This document shows positions 51,435 to 61,525 of a stretch of DNA of 64,000 nt, piece by piece; positions within the stretch are counted from its first letter, which is position 1, and every line of letters begins with the position of its first letter. Source of the stretch: Achromobacter xylosoxidans (GTDB taxonomy: Bacteria > Pseudomonadota > Gammaproteobacteria > Burkholderiales > Burkholderiaceae_B). Both the position numbers and the translations under genes were made by a program. The stretch lies in the NCBI RefSeq assembly GCF_001457475.1, contig NZ_LN831029.1:5208001-5272000 (forward strand). Reading direction: 5' to 3'. The notes under the pieces were generated by a model. That model saw only the letters and a program-made list of their open reading frames with translations, was not told the DNA's origin and did no database searches.

Positions 51435-52337
51435 TCAGAATCTGTTCTGCTTGCGCACGACGATCCCGACGCCGATTGCGGTGACGACCATCCCGGCGAC
51501 CGTCAGTCCCGTGACCGGCTCGCCAAAAAGAACCCACGCTATCACCGCTGTGGTGGGGGGCACGAGGTAGAAAAGACTGGTGACGGAGGTTGCAGCACCT
51601 CGCTGGATCAACAGATACAGCAAAGAGCCGCCTCCCAACGTCAGCCCCAGTACGGACCAGGCCATGGCCCCCGCCAGCTCCGAATTCAGGCCTCCAGCGG
51701 CATCGACCCACCGCATCGGCTCCATTTCCAGCAACGCCAGTGGCGTGGTGACCACAAACGCCGCCAGCAATTGGATAAAGCTGGCGGTACGGACATCGCA
51801 GGGCGCCACGAAGCGCTTCTGGTACAGGGTTCCCACGGTGATAGCCAGCAGAGCCGTCAACGCGCAACCTAAACTGGCAGGGCCGACCTCCCCGAATCCC
51901 AGCTTCGCCCAAACCACCAGCAGCAATCCCAGCAGTCCAAGAACAAGCCCCACCCATTGGGCTCCTGTCACGCTGCCGCCTCGGCGGGAAAGCCAAATCG
52001 CCGTCAGAACGGGCTGTAACCCGACGAGCAATGCTGTCAGACCCGCGCCCATTCCCATCTTCACTGCAGCCCACACACCGCCCAGGTAGATGGCGTGCAT
52101 CAGAATCCCGGTGACGCTCAGGTGCAGCCAGATCCTGGCTTCCTTCGGCCACGTCGCCCGGGTGGCAACTGCCCAAAATGCAAAGCAGCCGACGGACAAG
52201 GCATAGCGAACGGCCAGGAACTTCATGGGCGGCGAATGCGGCATGCCGTACCTGGCCACGACAAAGCCCGTGGCCCAAATGACCACGAACACAAGGGGCA
52301 TCGCGCGCACCAGCATCGGACTGGCAGTTGCAGGCAT
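51435..52337 (-). CDS. DMT-superfamily (EamA) transporter
   Basis: The 300-residue membrane protein has ten hydrophobic segments in two EamA repeats. The first repeat opens LVFVVIWATGFVVARYGM and the second ends FYLVPPTTAVIAWVLFGEPV. Such carriers export metabolites or amino acids, or import purine-like compounds. Lying between two crotonase genes, it may export an overflow product of the route; no substrate can be inferred. Confidence 0.9.
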   Translation of the reverse strand: MPATASPMLVRAMPLVFVVIWATGFVVARYGMPHSPPMKFLAVRYALSVGCFAFWAVATRATWPKEARIWLHLSVTGILMHAIYLGGVWAAVKMGMGAGLTALLVGLQPVLTAIWLSRRGGSVTGAQWVGLVLGLLGLLLVVWAKLGFGEVGPASLGCALTALLAITVGTLYQKRFVAPCDVRTASFIQLLAAFVVTTPLALLEMEPMRWVDAAGGLNSELAGAMAWSVLGLTLGGGSLLYLLIQRGAATSVTSLFYLVPPTTAVIAWVLFGEPVTGLTVAGMVVTAIGVGIVVRKQNRF

Positions 52338-52405
52338 GGGCTCCTGTAGATCAGATGCGCTGGAAATAGTGACCCCCTGAATCCAATTCTGCGTGAGTGA
52401 ACCAC

Positions 52406-53179
52406 TCAGCGTCCGGTGAACAGAGGCTTGCGCTTGCCCAGGAAGGCGGAGACCCCCTCAGCAGCATCCCCAGTCTGGGTCGCCACCGAGAAACACTCCG
52501 CTTCCTGCTGGAGCCCAGCCTCCAAAGGTATGGACTGCGAATGCCGTATGGCCTCGATCGCATAGCCCAGGGACGCCGGAAACGGCTCGCCGAGGCACTT
52601 CAGATAGGCGACTCCCGCGTCAATTGGATCCCCGACCTCGACGATGCGATGGATCAGGCCGATGCGCTCGGCTTCCTGGGCATCGATGGCGCGACCACTA
52701 GCAATCAACTCGACAGCTCGCCCAACGCCCACCAGACGCGGCAACCGCTGAGTTCCCCCGTAGCCGGGAAGTAGACCCAGCTTAATCTCGGGCAGACCGA
52801 GCCGCGACGAGGGCGTCGCAATGCGAAAGGTGCACGCCATCGCCAGCTCGAGCCCGCCCCCGAACGCCACTCCAATGATGACGGCGACCGAAGGAATGCG
52901 CAGCCTGTCCAGCTTGGCAAACGCCAACTGACCCCGCCGTGCGGTATCGCGCTGCTCGCCGGCATTCTTGCCCTGCAGTTCGCTCACATCCGCGCCAGCA
53001 CAGAAAGCCTTGCCACCGCCGCCACCGACGATGAGCAGCGCCCGGGCGTCCGATACCGCGACCTCGTCCAGACAGTTGGATATCTCTCCGATCATCTCGG
53101 CGTTCAGTGCATTCAACGCCTTCGGACGGTTCAGCGTCAGGATCGCGACACCGTCACGGTAGGTCAACTCCGCGCTCAT
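52406..53179 (-). CDS. Enoyl-CoA hydratase, BadK-like
   Basis: The 257-residue protein is a classical crotonase: loops [15 protein letters not shown] and [20 protein letters not shown], with both hydratase glutamates ([20 protein letters not shown]). In the cyclohexanecarboxylate route BadK hydrates cyclohex-1-ene-carboxyl-CoA, and its place directly after the badI-like gene (ATGA overlap) supports that role. The ATG at 53179 was chosen for this overlap and for the usual N-terminus [10 protein letters not shown]. Confidence 0.88.
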   Translation of the reverse strand: MSAELTYRDGVAILTLNRPKALNALNAEMIGEISNCLDEVAVSDARALLIVGGGGGKAFCAGADVSELQGKNAGEQRDTARRGQLAFAKLDRLRIPSVAVIIGVAFGGGLELAMACTFRIATPSSRLGLPEIKLGLLPGYGGTQRLPRLVGVGRAVELIASGRAIDAQEAERIGLIHRIVEVGDPIDAGVAYLKCLGEPFPASLGYAIEAIRHSQSIPLEAGLQQEAECFSVATQTGDAAEGVSAFLGKRKPLFTGR

Positions 53180-53976
53180 GCCTGGTTGCCTTCGTCGGAT
53201 TGGGGGCGGAAACGCGGTTTGCGCTTCTCCAGGAAGGCCTTGACACCCTCGTGAGACTCTTCGGTGCCGTAGTACAGCGCCAGCGCCTGCATTCCCAGGC
53301 CGCCAATACCACGGATCGAATCGGAGTCGGCGTTGAAGGAGCGCTTGGCGATGGCAATCGCTGTCGGGCTCTTCTCCATGATTTCCTGGCACCAACGATC
53401 GACTTCGGCATCCAGTTCTGCCATGGGAACAACAGCGTTGACCAGCCCCATAGCGAGCGCTTCCTGCGCCTTGTAGCGGCGGCACAGATACCAGATCTCA
53501 CGGGCTTTCTTCTCGCCAACCACGCGGGCCAGATAGGCCGTGCCGAAGCCAGGATCCACCGAGCCGACCTTCGGGCCGACCTGACCGAACTGGGCCGTGT
53601 CGGCAGCAATCGCCAGATCGCAGCAGGTCACCAGCACGTTGCCGCCACCGATGGCAAAGCCATTCACGCGAGCGATCACGGGCTTGGGCACCTCGCGGAT
53701 CATTCCTTGCAGTTCCTCGACCGGCAGGCCAATCAAACCGCGGCCGTCGTAGCCACCGTCGTGGGCCGACTGGTCGCCCCCCGTGCAGAATGCCTTCTCG
53801 CCCACGCCGGTGAGCACGATGACGCCGATGCTCTTGTCCCAGCCGGCACGGTGCAGCGCGTCGATCAGCTCGTCGCAGGTCTTGCCGCGGAACGCGTTGT
53901 ACTTTTCCGGTCGGTTGATGGAGATGCGGGCAACGCCGCCCTTCACTTCGTAGAGGATGTCCGTGTAATTGCTCAT
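53176..53976 (-). CDS. badI: 2-ketocyclohexanecarboxyl-CoA hydrolase
   Basis: The 266-residue crotonase-superfamily ring-opening hydrolase matches BadI closely by motif: [40 protein letters not shown] and [20 protein letters not shown], with [20 protein letters not shown]. BadI hydrolyses 2-ketocyclohexane-1-carboxyl-CoA to pimelyl-CoA in the cytoplasm. The DHNA-synthase-like residues are conserved. It lies between badH and the badK-like gene. This is the strongest pathway marker in the region. Confidence 0.92.
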   Translation of the reverse strand: MSNYTDILYEVKGGVARISINRPEKYNAFRGKTCDELIDALHRAGWDKSIGVIVLTGVGEKAFCTGGDQSAHDGGYDGRGLIGLPVEELQGMIREVPKPVIARVNGFAIGGGNVLVTCCDLAIAADTAQFGQVGPKVGSVDPGFGTAYLARVVGEKKAREIWYLCRRYKAQEALAMGLVNAVVPMAELDAEVDRWCQEIMEKSPTAIAIAKRSFNADSDSIRGIGGLGMQALALYYGTEESHEGVKAFLEKRKPRFRPQSDEGNQA

Positions 53977-53994
53977 GGTCTTCTCCTGGTTGGG

Positions 53995-54762
53995 TTAACC
54001 GTGCATGGTCAGTCCGCCGGACACCGAGATCGATTGGCCGGTGATGAAATTGGCGTCGTCACTCGCGAGGAAGGCCACCATGCCCGGAACGTCATCGGGC
54101 TGCCCTAGTCGCTTGAGCGGAATCGCCCGCTTGAGACCGTCGTAAATTTTCTGGCCGTAGTCGCCCTCGCCCACAAAGGAGCGCAGCAGTGCGGTATCGG
54201 TCGGCCCAGGGCACACCACATTGACGCGCAAGCCGTTGCGTGCGGTTTCGCGCGCCAGCGACTTGGTGAACGCGATGATGCCGCCCTTGCAAGCGGAATA
54301 GACCGCCTCGCCCGAGGAGCCAACCCGGCCTGCGTCAGAGGCAATATTGACGATCTTGCCGCCGCCAGCGGCGATCATCAGCGGCGCTACGGCATGTTGC
54401 AAGTTCAGCGGGCCTTTCAAGTTAATGGCGATCAGCTTGTCCCACAGCTCAGGGGCTGAATCGACGAACTGCCCGACCGCATCCCAGCCAGCGTTGTTGA
54501 CCAAGATATCGATCTGCTTGAGGTCGGCATGGATCTTCTGCACGGCCTTGGCAACCGCGTCGTGATCCGTGATGTCCAGCTGAGCCGTGGTCAGTTGACC
54601 CGCGTATTGCTGGAATTGGCCCTTGATTTCATCGAGCCCAGCCTGGTTCAGATCCAGTGCGGCGACGCGCGCACCCTCTTCCAGGAAACGCTGCACCAGG
54701 CTGCGCCCGATGCCGCCGGCTGCGCCAGTGATTATGGCCACCTTGTCTTTGAGTCCACGCAT
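53995..54762 (-). CDS. badH: 2-hydroxycyclohexanecarboxyl-CoA dehydrogenase
   Basis: The 255-residue SDR has TGAAGGIGRSLVQRF (cofactor loop), NNAGWDAVGQF, catalytic Ser in NIASDAGRVGSSGEAVYSAC and Lys in that YSACKGG motif, and the ending FITGQSISVSGGLTMHG. The GWD and DAGRVGSSGEAVY segments match BadH. It oxidises the ring hydroxyl to the ketone that BadI opens, using NAD. It lies 18 bases before badI. Confidence 0.9.
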   Translation of the reverse strand: MRGLKDKVAIITGAAGGIGRSLVQRFLEEGARVAALDLNQAGLDEIKGQFQQYAGQLTTAQLDITDHDAVAKAVQKIHADLKQIDILVNNAGWDAVGQFVDSAPELWDKLIAINLKGPLNLQHAVAPLMIAAGGGKIVNIASDAGRVGSSGEAVYSACKGGIIAFTKSLARETARNGLRVNVVCPGPTDTALLRSFVGEGDYGQKIYDGLKRAIPLKRLGQPDDVPGMVAFLASDDANFITGQSISVSGGLTMHG

Positions 54763-54789
54763 GGGAATGCTCTCCTGTATTAGAACTAG

Positions 54790-56439
54790 TCAGTGATTGC
54801 GATTGGCGATGACCTGAGCGACGTGGTCGCGCAGCTTGAATTTCTGCAACTTGCCGGTAGCGGTGCGCACAATGGGCTCGAAGAGCACGTGCTTCGGCGT
54901 CTTGAAACCCGGGAGCCTGGCACGGCAGAACTGAATCACCTCTTCCTGCGTCAAGGTGCCGACGTGCTGCGGATGCAGTTGCAGCACCGCACAGGGCACT
55001 TCGCCCCATTTCTCGTCCGGCACGGCGACCACCGCGGCCTGGAACACCGCCGGGTGAGTGAACAAGACCTCCTCGACTTCAATGGAAGAGACGTTCTCGC
55101 CGCCGGAAATGATGATGTCCTTCGAACGGTCTTTGATCTCGATGTAGCCGTCCTCATGGACCACGGCCAGGTCGCCGCTGTGCATCCAGCCGCCCGCGAA
55201 AACCTCCTTCGTGGCCTCGGGGTTCTTGAGGTAGCCCTTCATGCCCAGGTTTCCTCGGAAGAGCACCTCGCCGAGGGTCTTGCCGTCGCGGGACACGGGC
55301 TGCAGCGTATGAGGATTGGCCACCATCATGTCGCCCGCGACCGCCGTGCGCACGCCCTGGCGGCCCATATGGCGCAGACGCTCTTCAGCCGGCATGGCGG
55401 CCCACGAATCCTGGGGCACGCAGGTGGTGTTGACACCATGCTGCTCCGTCATGCCATACACATGCAGCACCTCGAAGCCCAGGGCCTCGGTTTGCGCGAT
55501 CACCGATACCGGCGGCGAGGCTCCGGCGCAGGCGACCCAGATGGGGGAACTTGGCTTGCTCCAGTTATGCGGTGTGCCTGCGATCAGTGAACTGAGCACG
55601 GCCGGCGCGCCACAGAAATGCGTCACGCCATGCTGGCCGATGGCGGCGTAGATGTCCTCCGCGACCACCTTGCGCAGGCACACACTCGTCCCGGCCACGG
55701 CGGCCAGGGCCCACGCATAGCACCAGCCATTGCAATGAAACAGCGGCAAGGTCCACAGGTAGACCGGAACTCCTACGTTCAACCGCGCATCGAGGGAGGT
55801 GCCGAGCGCATTGAGATAGGCCGCACGGTGGTGGTAAACCACGCCCTTGGGGTTGCCCGTGGTTCCCGAGGTGTAGTTCAACGCGATGGCGTCCCATTCG
55901 TCCTCGGGGTAGCGCAGTTGCTCATCAGAGGGTGCGCCGGCCAGGAAGCTCTCGTAGTCAATCACACCCACCGGCTCAGCATCGGGGACGTCGCTGGCAT
56001 GGATGTCTACCACATCCATCTGCATGCCGGAGAGCTTCACCGCCGCGCGCGCCACATCGGCGAACTGCTGGTCCACCATCAGCAATCGGGTCTCTGAATG
56101 CTGCAGGATGAAGGCGATCGCCGCTGCGTCTAGGCGGATGTTGATGGAGTTGACGACAGCGCCCGCCATGGGCACTCCAAACTGCGCCTCCAGCATCTCG
56201 GGGATATTGGCCGCGAGGATGGCGACCGTATCTCCACGCTGGATGCCCACGCCGATCAACGCGCGTGCCAGGCTGCGGCAACGCTGGGCGTAGGCGGCCC
56301 AGGTAAAGCGCCGCTCGCCATGAATGACAGCGATGCGGTCTGGATGGATGTCCGCCGCTCTGTCGAGCAACGCCAGCGGGGTCAGCGGCTGGTAGTTGGC
56401 CGGGTTCTTGTCAAGACCTTGTTTGAATTTGTTCGTCAT
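54790..56439 (-). CDS. Acyl-CoA synthetase, probable cyclohexanecarboxylate-CoA ligase
   Basis: The 549-residue AMP-forming ligase has the P-loop YTSGTTGNPKGVVYHHRAAY, the adenylate motif YGMTEQHG, the GDLAVVHEDGYIEIKDR hinge and the C-terminal catalytic lysine in RTATGKLQKFKLRD. The start at 56439 (MTNKFKQGLDKN) fits the family. Position before badH suggests it activates the ring acid to its CoA ester (AliA role). Relatives with similar overall sequence act on medium-chain or sulfur-containing acids, so the substrate rests on context. Confidence 0.88.
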   Translation of the reverse strand: MTNKFKQGLDKNPANYQPLTPLALLDRAADIHPDRIAVIHGERRFTWAAYAQRCRSLARALIGVGIQRGDTVAILAANIPEMLEAQFGVPMAGAVVNSINIRLDAAAIAFILQHSETRLLMVDQQFADVARAAVKLSGMQMDVVDIHASDVPDAEPVGVIDYESFLAGAPSDEQLRYPEDEWDAIALNYTSGTTGNPKGVVYHHRAAYLNALGTSLDARLNVGVPVYLWTLPLFHCNGWCYAWALAAVAGTSVCLRKVVAEDIYAAIGQHGVTHFCGAPAVLSSLIAGTPHNWSKPSSPIWVACAGASPPVSVIAQTEALGFEVLHVYGMTEQHGVNTTCVPQDSWAAMPAEERLRHMGRQGVRTAVAGDMMVANPHTLQPVSRDGKTLGEVLFRGNLGMKGYLKNPEATKEVFAGGWMHSGDLAVVHEDGYIEIKDRSKDIIISGGENVSSIEVEEVLFTHPAVFQAAVVAVPDEKWGEVPCAVLQLHPQHVGTLTQEEVIQFCRARLPGFKTPKHVLFEPIVRTATGKLQKFKLRDHVAQVIANRNH

Positions 56440-56467
56440 GCTTGTCTCTGAGTTAGGGCTGGCAAAG

Positions 56468-58498
56468 TCAGAACGAAACGGCCAGACGCGTTGCCTGGTC
56501 GATGGCGCGCAATGCGTCCAATTCGGCAGCAACATCGGCTCCGCCGATCACGTGGGGCTTGACGCCTCGCTCGGCCAACCCATCGAACAGCGTCCGGTTC
56601 GAGAGCTGTCCCGCACAAAGGATGACGGTGTCCGCGTCCAATACGCGAGCCTCGCCATTCACGCTGTAGTGCAGACCCTGGTCGTCAACGGCCTGGTAAC
56701 TTGCTCCGGCCGTCATCGCCACGTCCGCCTTGCGCAGCTTGGCCTTGAGAATCCACCCTGTGGATTTGCCCAAGTTCTTGCCCAGTGACTCGGGCTTGCG
56801 CTGGAACATGTGGATGACGCGCGCGGTGCCGTGCTGCGCAGGCGCCTTGAGCCCCCCCGCGCTGCGAATGGCCGTATCCACACCCCAGGCATCCATGAAT
56901 GCCTTCGGCTTGAGCGACTCCTCGGCACTGCCGACCAGGTACTCGGCCACGTCGAAGCCGATCCCGCCCGCGCCGATGATGGCGACCTTGCTGCCCACTG
57001 GTGCGCCGTTGGCCAGCACATCCAGGTAGCTGACCACCTTCGGGTGATCAAGGCCCTTGATGTCGGGCTCGCGCGGTGTCACGCCCGTTGCGATCACCAC
57101 CTCGTCGAACTCGCCCGAACGCACACGTGCTGCCAGATCCTCCGCATCAACACGGGTTTTCAGATGCACCGCGACCTTCAGGCGCTCCAGCGAGACCCGG
57201 AAGTAGCGCAGCATTTCGTTGAACTCGTTCTTACCCGGTACTTTGCGAGCCATGTTCAGTTGGCCACCGAGCTGATCGCCTGCCTCAAACAGGGTGACTC
57301 GATGACCACGCTGCGCAGCATTGATCGCGAAGGCCATGCCGGCAGGCCCGCCACCGACAACGGCGAAATGCTTGGGCGCGGTGGTCTTGCTATCGTCGAA
57401 CTCGATCTCGCGCCCTGCCCTCGGGTTCACCAGGCAAGTCGCCACGCGGTCGGTAAAGATGCGGTCCAAGCAGGCCTGGTTGCAGGCGATGCAGGTATTG
57501 ATCTCGTCGGCGCGGTTCTCGCGCGTCTTGCGGGCGAACTCGGGGTCGGCGAGCAGCGGACGGGCCATCGAAACCAGATCCGCAGCGCCAGAAGCGATGA
57601 TCTCCTCAGCCACATCAGGCGCATTGATACGGTTGGACGCCATCACCGGAATACCGACCGCACGCTTCACGTTGCGGATCGCGTCGATCCATGCCGCACG
57701 CGGGACCGGCGCTGCCATAGTCGGCACGGACGACTCGTGCCAGCCGATGCCGGTATTGATCATGTCAGCACCCGCTGCCTCGACCCGGCGGGCGAATTCG
57801 GCCACTTCCTCGCCGGTCATACCCCCATCCATCAGGTCGATGGACGAGATGCGGTAAATGACCATGAATTCGGGCGAGACCCGCGCCCGCACGGCCTTCA
57901 CGATTTCAAGGGGGAAGCGGATCCGGCGATCGAAGTCGCCGCCGAACTCGTCGTCGCGCTGATTGGTCAACGCTGCGGTGAACTCGTTGATCAGATAGCC
58001 CTCGGAGCCCATGATCTCGACACCCACGTAGCCTGCCTGCTCTGCCAGTGCCGACGTGTTCGCAAAGCCCTCGACCGTTGCCCAGACCTCTTCGGTCGTC
58101 AGCGCACGTGGAGGAAAGACGTTGATCCGAGCCTTGCCGGCCGACGGCGCCACACAGGTGGACACCTTGGCATAACGGCCTGCGTGAAGAATCTGCAGGA
58201 CGATGCGTCCACCGGCCTCATTCACTGCCGAGGTGATCGCGCGGTGCTCGCCCAAATCCTCGGGCTTTTGCAGCACCAGACCACCTTCATCCATCACCCC
58301 TTCGGGCACGGGGGAGTAGCCGCCGGTAAGGATGAGGCCGATCTCACCCGCGGCACGGGCCGCGTAGAAGGCCGCCAGTCTTTGATGGGGACGATCCATC
58401 GTTTCCAGGCGCGTATGCATTGCGCCCATCACCATGCGATTCGGCAGATCGACCCCAGCGACGCGCAGGGGGCTCAGGAGGTGTGGATAGGTTGACAT
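56468..58498 (-). CDS. 2,4-dienoyl-CoA-reductase-like FMN/4Fe-4S/FAD oxidoreductase
   Basis: The 676-residue FadH-type enzyme has an FMN TIM barrel (1-330: LLSPLRVAGVDLPNRMVMGA), a 4Fe-4S cysteine cluster near residues 330-355 (CIACNQACLDRIFTDRVATC) and FAD/NAD(P) domains (VVGGGPAGMAFAINAAQRGH, AIIGAGGIGFDVAEYL). It reduces conjugated dienoyl-CoAs. It is the first gene of the leftward bad-like operon, suggesting that unsaturated ring acids also enter the route. A strong promoter with an operator-like dyad precedes it. Confidence 0.92.
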   Translation of the reverse strand: MSTYPHLLSPLRVAGVDLPNRMVMGAMHTRLETMDRPHQRLAAFYAARAAGEIGLILTGGYSPVPEGVMDEGGLVLQKPEDLGEHRAITSAVNEAGGRIVLQILHAGRYAKVSTCVAPSAGKARINVFPPRALTTEEVWATVEGFANTSALAEQAGYVGVEIMGSEGYLINEFTAALTNQRDDEFGGDFDRRIRFPLEIVKAVRARVSPEFMVIYRISSIDLMDGGMTGEEVAEFARRVEAAGADMINTGIGWHESSVPTMAAPVPRAAWIDAIRNVKRAVGIPVMASNRINAPDVAEEIIASGAADLVSMARPLLADPEFARKTRENRADEINTCIACNQACLDRIFTDRVATCLVNPRAGREIEFDDSKTTAPKHFAVVGGGPAGMAFAINAAQRGHRVTLFEAGDQLGGQLNMARKVPGKNEFNEMLRYFRVSLERLKVAVHLKTRVDAEDLAARVRSGEFDEVVIATGVTPREPDIKGLDHPKVVSYLDVLANGAPVGSKVAIIGAGGIGFDVAEYLVGSAEESLKPKAFMDAWGVDTAIRSAGGLKAPAQHGTARVIHMFQRKPESLGKNLGKSTGWILKAKLRKADVAMTAGASYQAVDDQGLHYSVNGEARVLDADTVILCAGQLSNRTLFDGLAERGVKPHVIGGADVAAELDALRAIDQATRLAVSF

Positions 58499-58532
58499 GT
58501 TTGTCTCTCGTGGTGGGTCTGGGGTGACTGCA

Positions 58533-58577
58533 ATAATCCTCGTTCCACCAATTTACGTCAAGATCATGACGTAAATT
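58533..58577 (-). promoter_or_regulatory. Promoter with overlapping MarR-type operator
   Basis: On the minus strand TTGACG (58556-58561) and GATTAT (58533-58538) are spaced by 17 bases, a good sigma-70 promoter. A perfect dyad, AATTTACGTCA (58550-58560) and TGACGTAAATT (58567-58577) with a 6-base spacer, covers the -35 box. A bound protein would block transcription of the downstream bad-like operon. Confidence 0.75.
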
Positions 58578-58823
58578 ATTTTAAAAATACAGGGTTAATA
58601 TCTAAATCAATTAGTGAATCAAGCAAAACAACCATCAATATCACTACACAAATGGGAACAATCTGTGCTCCGACGGTGACGGCTCCTCCAGGCGTCCGGG
58701 AAAGCCGAACTAGGCGTTGAACTCGCATTCGATGCGCGGCCCTCCCTCGGCAAAGCGAGGTTGGGCTAGCAGCACGGCGGCGTAGCAACTGGCTAGACCG
58801 CGAGGCCCTGCCATCCATGCCAC
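58578..58823. other. Intergenic stretch upstream of the bad-like operon promoter
   Basis: An AT-rich half (58578-58660) followed by GC-rich sequence up to the 3' end of the transporter gene. No gene or clear hairpin was recognised. A 105-codon frame here has no family features. Confidence 0.5.
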
Positions 58824-60173
58824 TCACATGGTGGCACTCGTATTGAGGGTCTTGGGGGTCAGTTCCGAAGCCGATCGGCCATGGTTGATGCACGCAAGCG
58901 CAATCGCTCCCACAACGCCTGCGGCACCGATAACCAGGAAGTTCTGCTCAAGAGGTAGTTGCAGGGACACGATCAACCCGATCAGCAAAGGCGCCGCGAT
59001 CGCACCCATGCGCCCAATGCCCGACGCCATTCCGATGCCGGTGGACCGAATGTCCGACGGGTAGTACTGGCCGCTGTAGGCGTAGACAACGATTTGTGCC
59101 CCAGTCGAGCAAGCCCCAACCGCTGCGATGATGAAATAGAGCACCTCCGTCGAGGTTTTCAGCGTGATCATGTACAGGAAGACTCCGCCCAGCGCGTACA
59201 TGCAGACCACTACCCATTTGATGTGAAACCGGTCCGCAAGCCACCCGCCGCCGATCGATCCGATCACTGCCCCCACATTGAGTGCGATGACAAAACTCAA
59301 TGCGGAGCCGAGGCTGTAGCCCGACATGGCCATCAGCTTCGTCAGCCAGGTGCTGAGCGCGTAGATCATGAACAAGCCAGTGAAGAAAGCCACCCAGAAC
59401 ATCACGGTGCTCAGTCCGCGGCCATCCTGAAACAGCTGCGCTACGGTGACACCGGACCCAGCATTGGTTGCGCGAGGCGGACGGAAGGTATCGTCGGCGC
59501 CGACCTTGAACCCCGGATCGATGGATTGGACGATCTGACGCAGTTGCGCACTGTCGCGGCTGGATACCAAAAACGACAGCGATTCAGGCATCGACTTTAG
59601 GATAAAGGGGATCAGCAGGACCGGGACACCAGCGGCAAAGAACACGATCTGCCAACCGAACTGCGCGATGAATTGCTTTCCCAGCACCGCAGCCAGAATG
59701 CCGCCGATGGCGTAGCCGGAAAACATCACGGTCGTCAGGAAACTCCGGATTCGCTTGGGTGCGTACTCAGTCATCTGGGCTGTGATGTTCGGCATCACGC
59801 CGCCGATGCCCAGCCCCGCTATGAAGCGCGCGATGCTGAAGGTGACAGGATCTTTGGTCAGCCCTGCTGCTGCAGTGAACACGCTGAAGAGAAACACGCA
59901 CAGCGAGATCGTCCAACGGCGGCCGATCTTGTCCGACAGCGCACCCAGAAAGATGGCACCGAACATCATCCCGAACAGTGCCGAGCTGGCCATGAAGCCT
60001 GCGGTCGCGGCTTCCACACCCATCTCCTTCATGATCGCTGGAAGCGCCGCTCCAGCGACCGCCAGGTCATAGCCATCAATGATGATGACCAGAAAGCACC
60101 AAGCCAGCACTTTGGCATGGAAGCGATTGAACTTGGCCCCATCGGCAAGTTCGTGCACGTTGATCTCTCGCAT
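58824..60173 (-). CDS. AAHS-family MFS transporter for aromatic or alicyclic acids
   Basis: The 449-residue, 12-helix transporter has the AAHS features: VIIDGYDLAVAGAALPAIM in helix 1 (DGYD is the family's substrate-proton motif), GALSDKIGRR (motif A) and the RFIAGLGIGGVMPNITAQ-type segment. AAHS proteins import benzoate-, protocatechuate- or cyclohexane-type acids with protons. GGAGACAAG lies before the ATG. It is the likely uptake system for the bad-like pathway. Confidence 0.92.
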   Translation of the reverse strand: MREINVHELADGAKFNRFHAKVLAWCFLVIIIDGYDLAVAGAALPAIMKEMGVEAATAGFMASSALFGMMFGAIFLGALSDKIGRRWTISLCVFLFSVFTAAAGLTKDPVTFSIARFIAGLGIGGVMPNITAQMTEYAPKRIRSFLTTVMFSGYAIGGILAAVLGKQFIAQFGWQIVFFAAGVPVLLIPFILKSMPESLSFLVSSRDSAQLRQIVQSIDPGFKVGADDTFRPPRATNAGSGVTVAQLFQDGRGLSTVMFWVAFFTGLFMIYALSTWLTKLMAMSGYSLGSALSFVIALNVGAVIGSIGGGWLADRFHIKWVVVCMYALGGVFLYMITLKTSTEVLYFIIAAVGACSTGAQIVVYAYSGQYYPSDIRSTGIGMASGIGRMGAIAAPLLIGLIVSLQLPLEQNFLVIGAAGVVGAIALACINHGRSASELTPKTLNTSATM

Positions 60174-60520
60174 CGGTCTTGTCTCCTTTGTTTCGGTAGG
60201 GATGCATCGGAACCACGCCCAAGACTTGCTCCGTCGGCTCGCTCACGCGAAGCACAAGCGGCCAGCACAGGCTCTCCGCGCAATCCATCGTTCTCACGAC
60301 GACGTGATCTTTGCAGAGCTCGCCATTTACATCAATGTCTTGTCATATAATTTTGTGAAATCCGGGGGTTTGTACTAACTTTTAACAAGAGGTGTATGGC
60401 GAATTATGAAATGATGATTACGTAATAGCATGGACCTACACGATACCTTCGTCTGCAAAACGGAGGCACTCGAACTCAGTTCGAGGCGCGACACAGTCAC
60501 CCTTACCTCTTCCGAGCAGC
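60174..60520. other. Divergent intergenic region between transporter and quinone oxidoreductase
   Basis: 347 bases without a gene, AT-rich in the middle (60330-60430). It contains ATTACGTAAT (60417-60426), a 10-base palindrome sharing the TTACGT core with the dyad at 58550-58577, so it might be a weaker site for the same regulator. No promoter could be assigned with confidence. Confidence 0.4.
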
Positions 60521-61510
60521 ATGAAAGCCGTACTCATCCGTCAGTTCAGCGAAGACCCTCGCACACACCACGTCGAAGAGGTGGCCGATCCGGTTGTCGG
60601 CCCCGACGACGTCCTGATCAGTGTCAAAGCCGCGTCTCTCAACTTTCCCGATCTCCTGGTCATGAGCGGGAAATACCAGGTCCTTCCCGAACGTCCGTTC
60701 ATTCCCGGAAAGGACGCAGCCGGCATCGTGGAGACCGTCGGTTCGAACGTGCGATCACTCAAAACTGGCGACCACGTCGTGGCGCTGGTGGAGAATGGTT
60801 GCTTCGCAAGTCGCCTGTGCGTTCCTCAGGCGAGCGCACACAAGATTCCGTCCGAAATTGCTTTCGCCGATGCGGCTGCGATGGGCCTCGTGTACCAGAC
60901 GGCGTTCTTTGCACTCACGGATCGCGGCGGCCTCCGCAAGGGGGAGACCGTGCTGATCAGTGGAGCTGCCGGGGGTGTTGGCCTGGCTGCCATTCAGATC
61001 GCCAAAGGGCTCGGGGCGAAAGTTCTCGCGGGCGTCACCTCTGAGGTCCAGGCGGAAGCGGTGCGCCAATCTGGAGCCGACGAGGTAATTGACCTGTCCG
61101 CAGCCAACCTTGCCGAGTCCCTTCGCGAACAAGTACATCGAGCCACCAGCGGTAAAGGTGTCGACGTATTTCTGGATCCCGTAGGCGGCGATGTGTTCGA
61201 TGCGTGCATTCGCGCCCTCGCGCGGCGCGGCCGGGCAGTGATCATCGGGTTCGTCGCCGGCAAGATTCCGGTGATCAAAGGCTCCTACCTGCTGCTCAAG
61301 AACATCTCCGTCGCCGGCATGCAGTGGACGGACTATCCAACGCACTCGCCCGAACTCGTCGCAGATGCCCAAGCGAAACTGAACGAACTCTACGTTCAGG
61401 GGTTCGTGCGCCCGCACATCACGCAAACGTTTCCTCTCGAATCTTTCGCAGACGCAGCGGCCCGGCTTGCGTCAAGAGGGGTGATTGGGAAGCTCGTCTT
61501 AACCATCTAA
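60521..61510 (+). CDS. Zinc-free NADPH:quinone-oxidoreductase-like enzyme (MDR superfamily)
   Basis: The 329-residue protein has a GroES-like N-terminal domain (KAASLNFPDLLVMSGKYQ, PFIPGKDAAGIVETVG) and a Rossmann domain (ISGAAGGVGLAAIQIAKGLG). Zinc ligands are absent, as in quinone reductases and enoyl-thioester reductases. The substrate is unknown; in this cluster it may reduce an unsaturated CoA ester. It is divergent from the transporter and followed by decayed genes. Confidence 0.9.
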   Translation: MKAVLIRQFSEDPRTHHVEEVADPVVGPDDVLISVKAASLNFPDLLVMSGKYQVLPERPFIPGKDAAGIVETVGSNVRSLKTGDHVVALVENGCFASRLCVPQASAHKIPSEIAFADAAAMGLVYQTAFFALTDRGGLRKGETVLISGAAGGVGLAAIQIAKGLGAKVLAGVTSEVQAEAVRQSGADEVIDLSAANLAESLREQVHRATSGKGVDVFLDPVGGDVFDACIRALARRGRAVIIGFVAGKIPVIKGSYLLLKNISVAGMQWTDYPTHSPELVADAQAKLNELYVQGFVRPHITQTFPLESFADAAARLASRGVIGKLVLTI

Positions 61511-61525
61511 TAGCGCGGTGCACAA

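Noticed and set aside
56810..58495. 561-codon plus-strand frame
   Set aside because: Antisense to the dienoyl-CoA-reductase-like gene, which has all expected cofactor motifs.
58576..58893. 105-codon frame between the FadH-like and transporter genes
   Set aside because: No family features, no ribosome-binding site, and its start lies inside the transporter gene.
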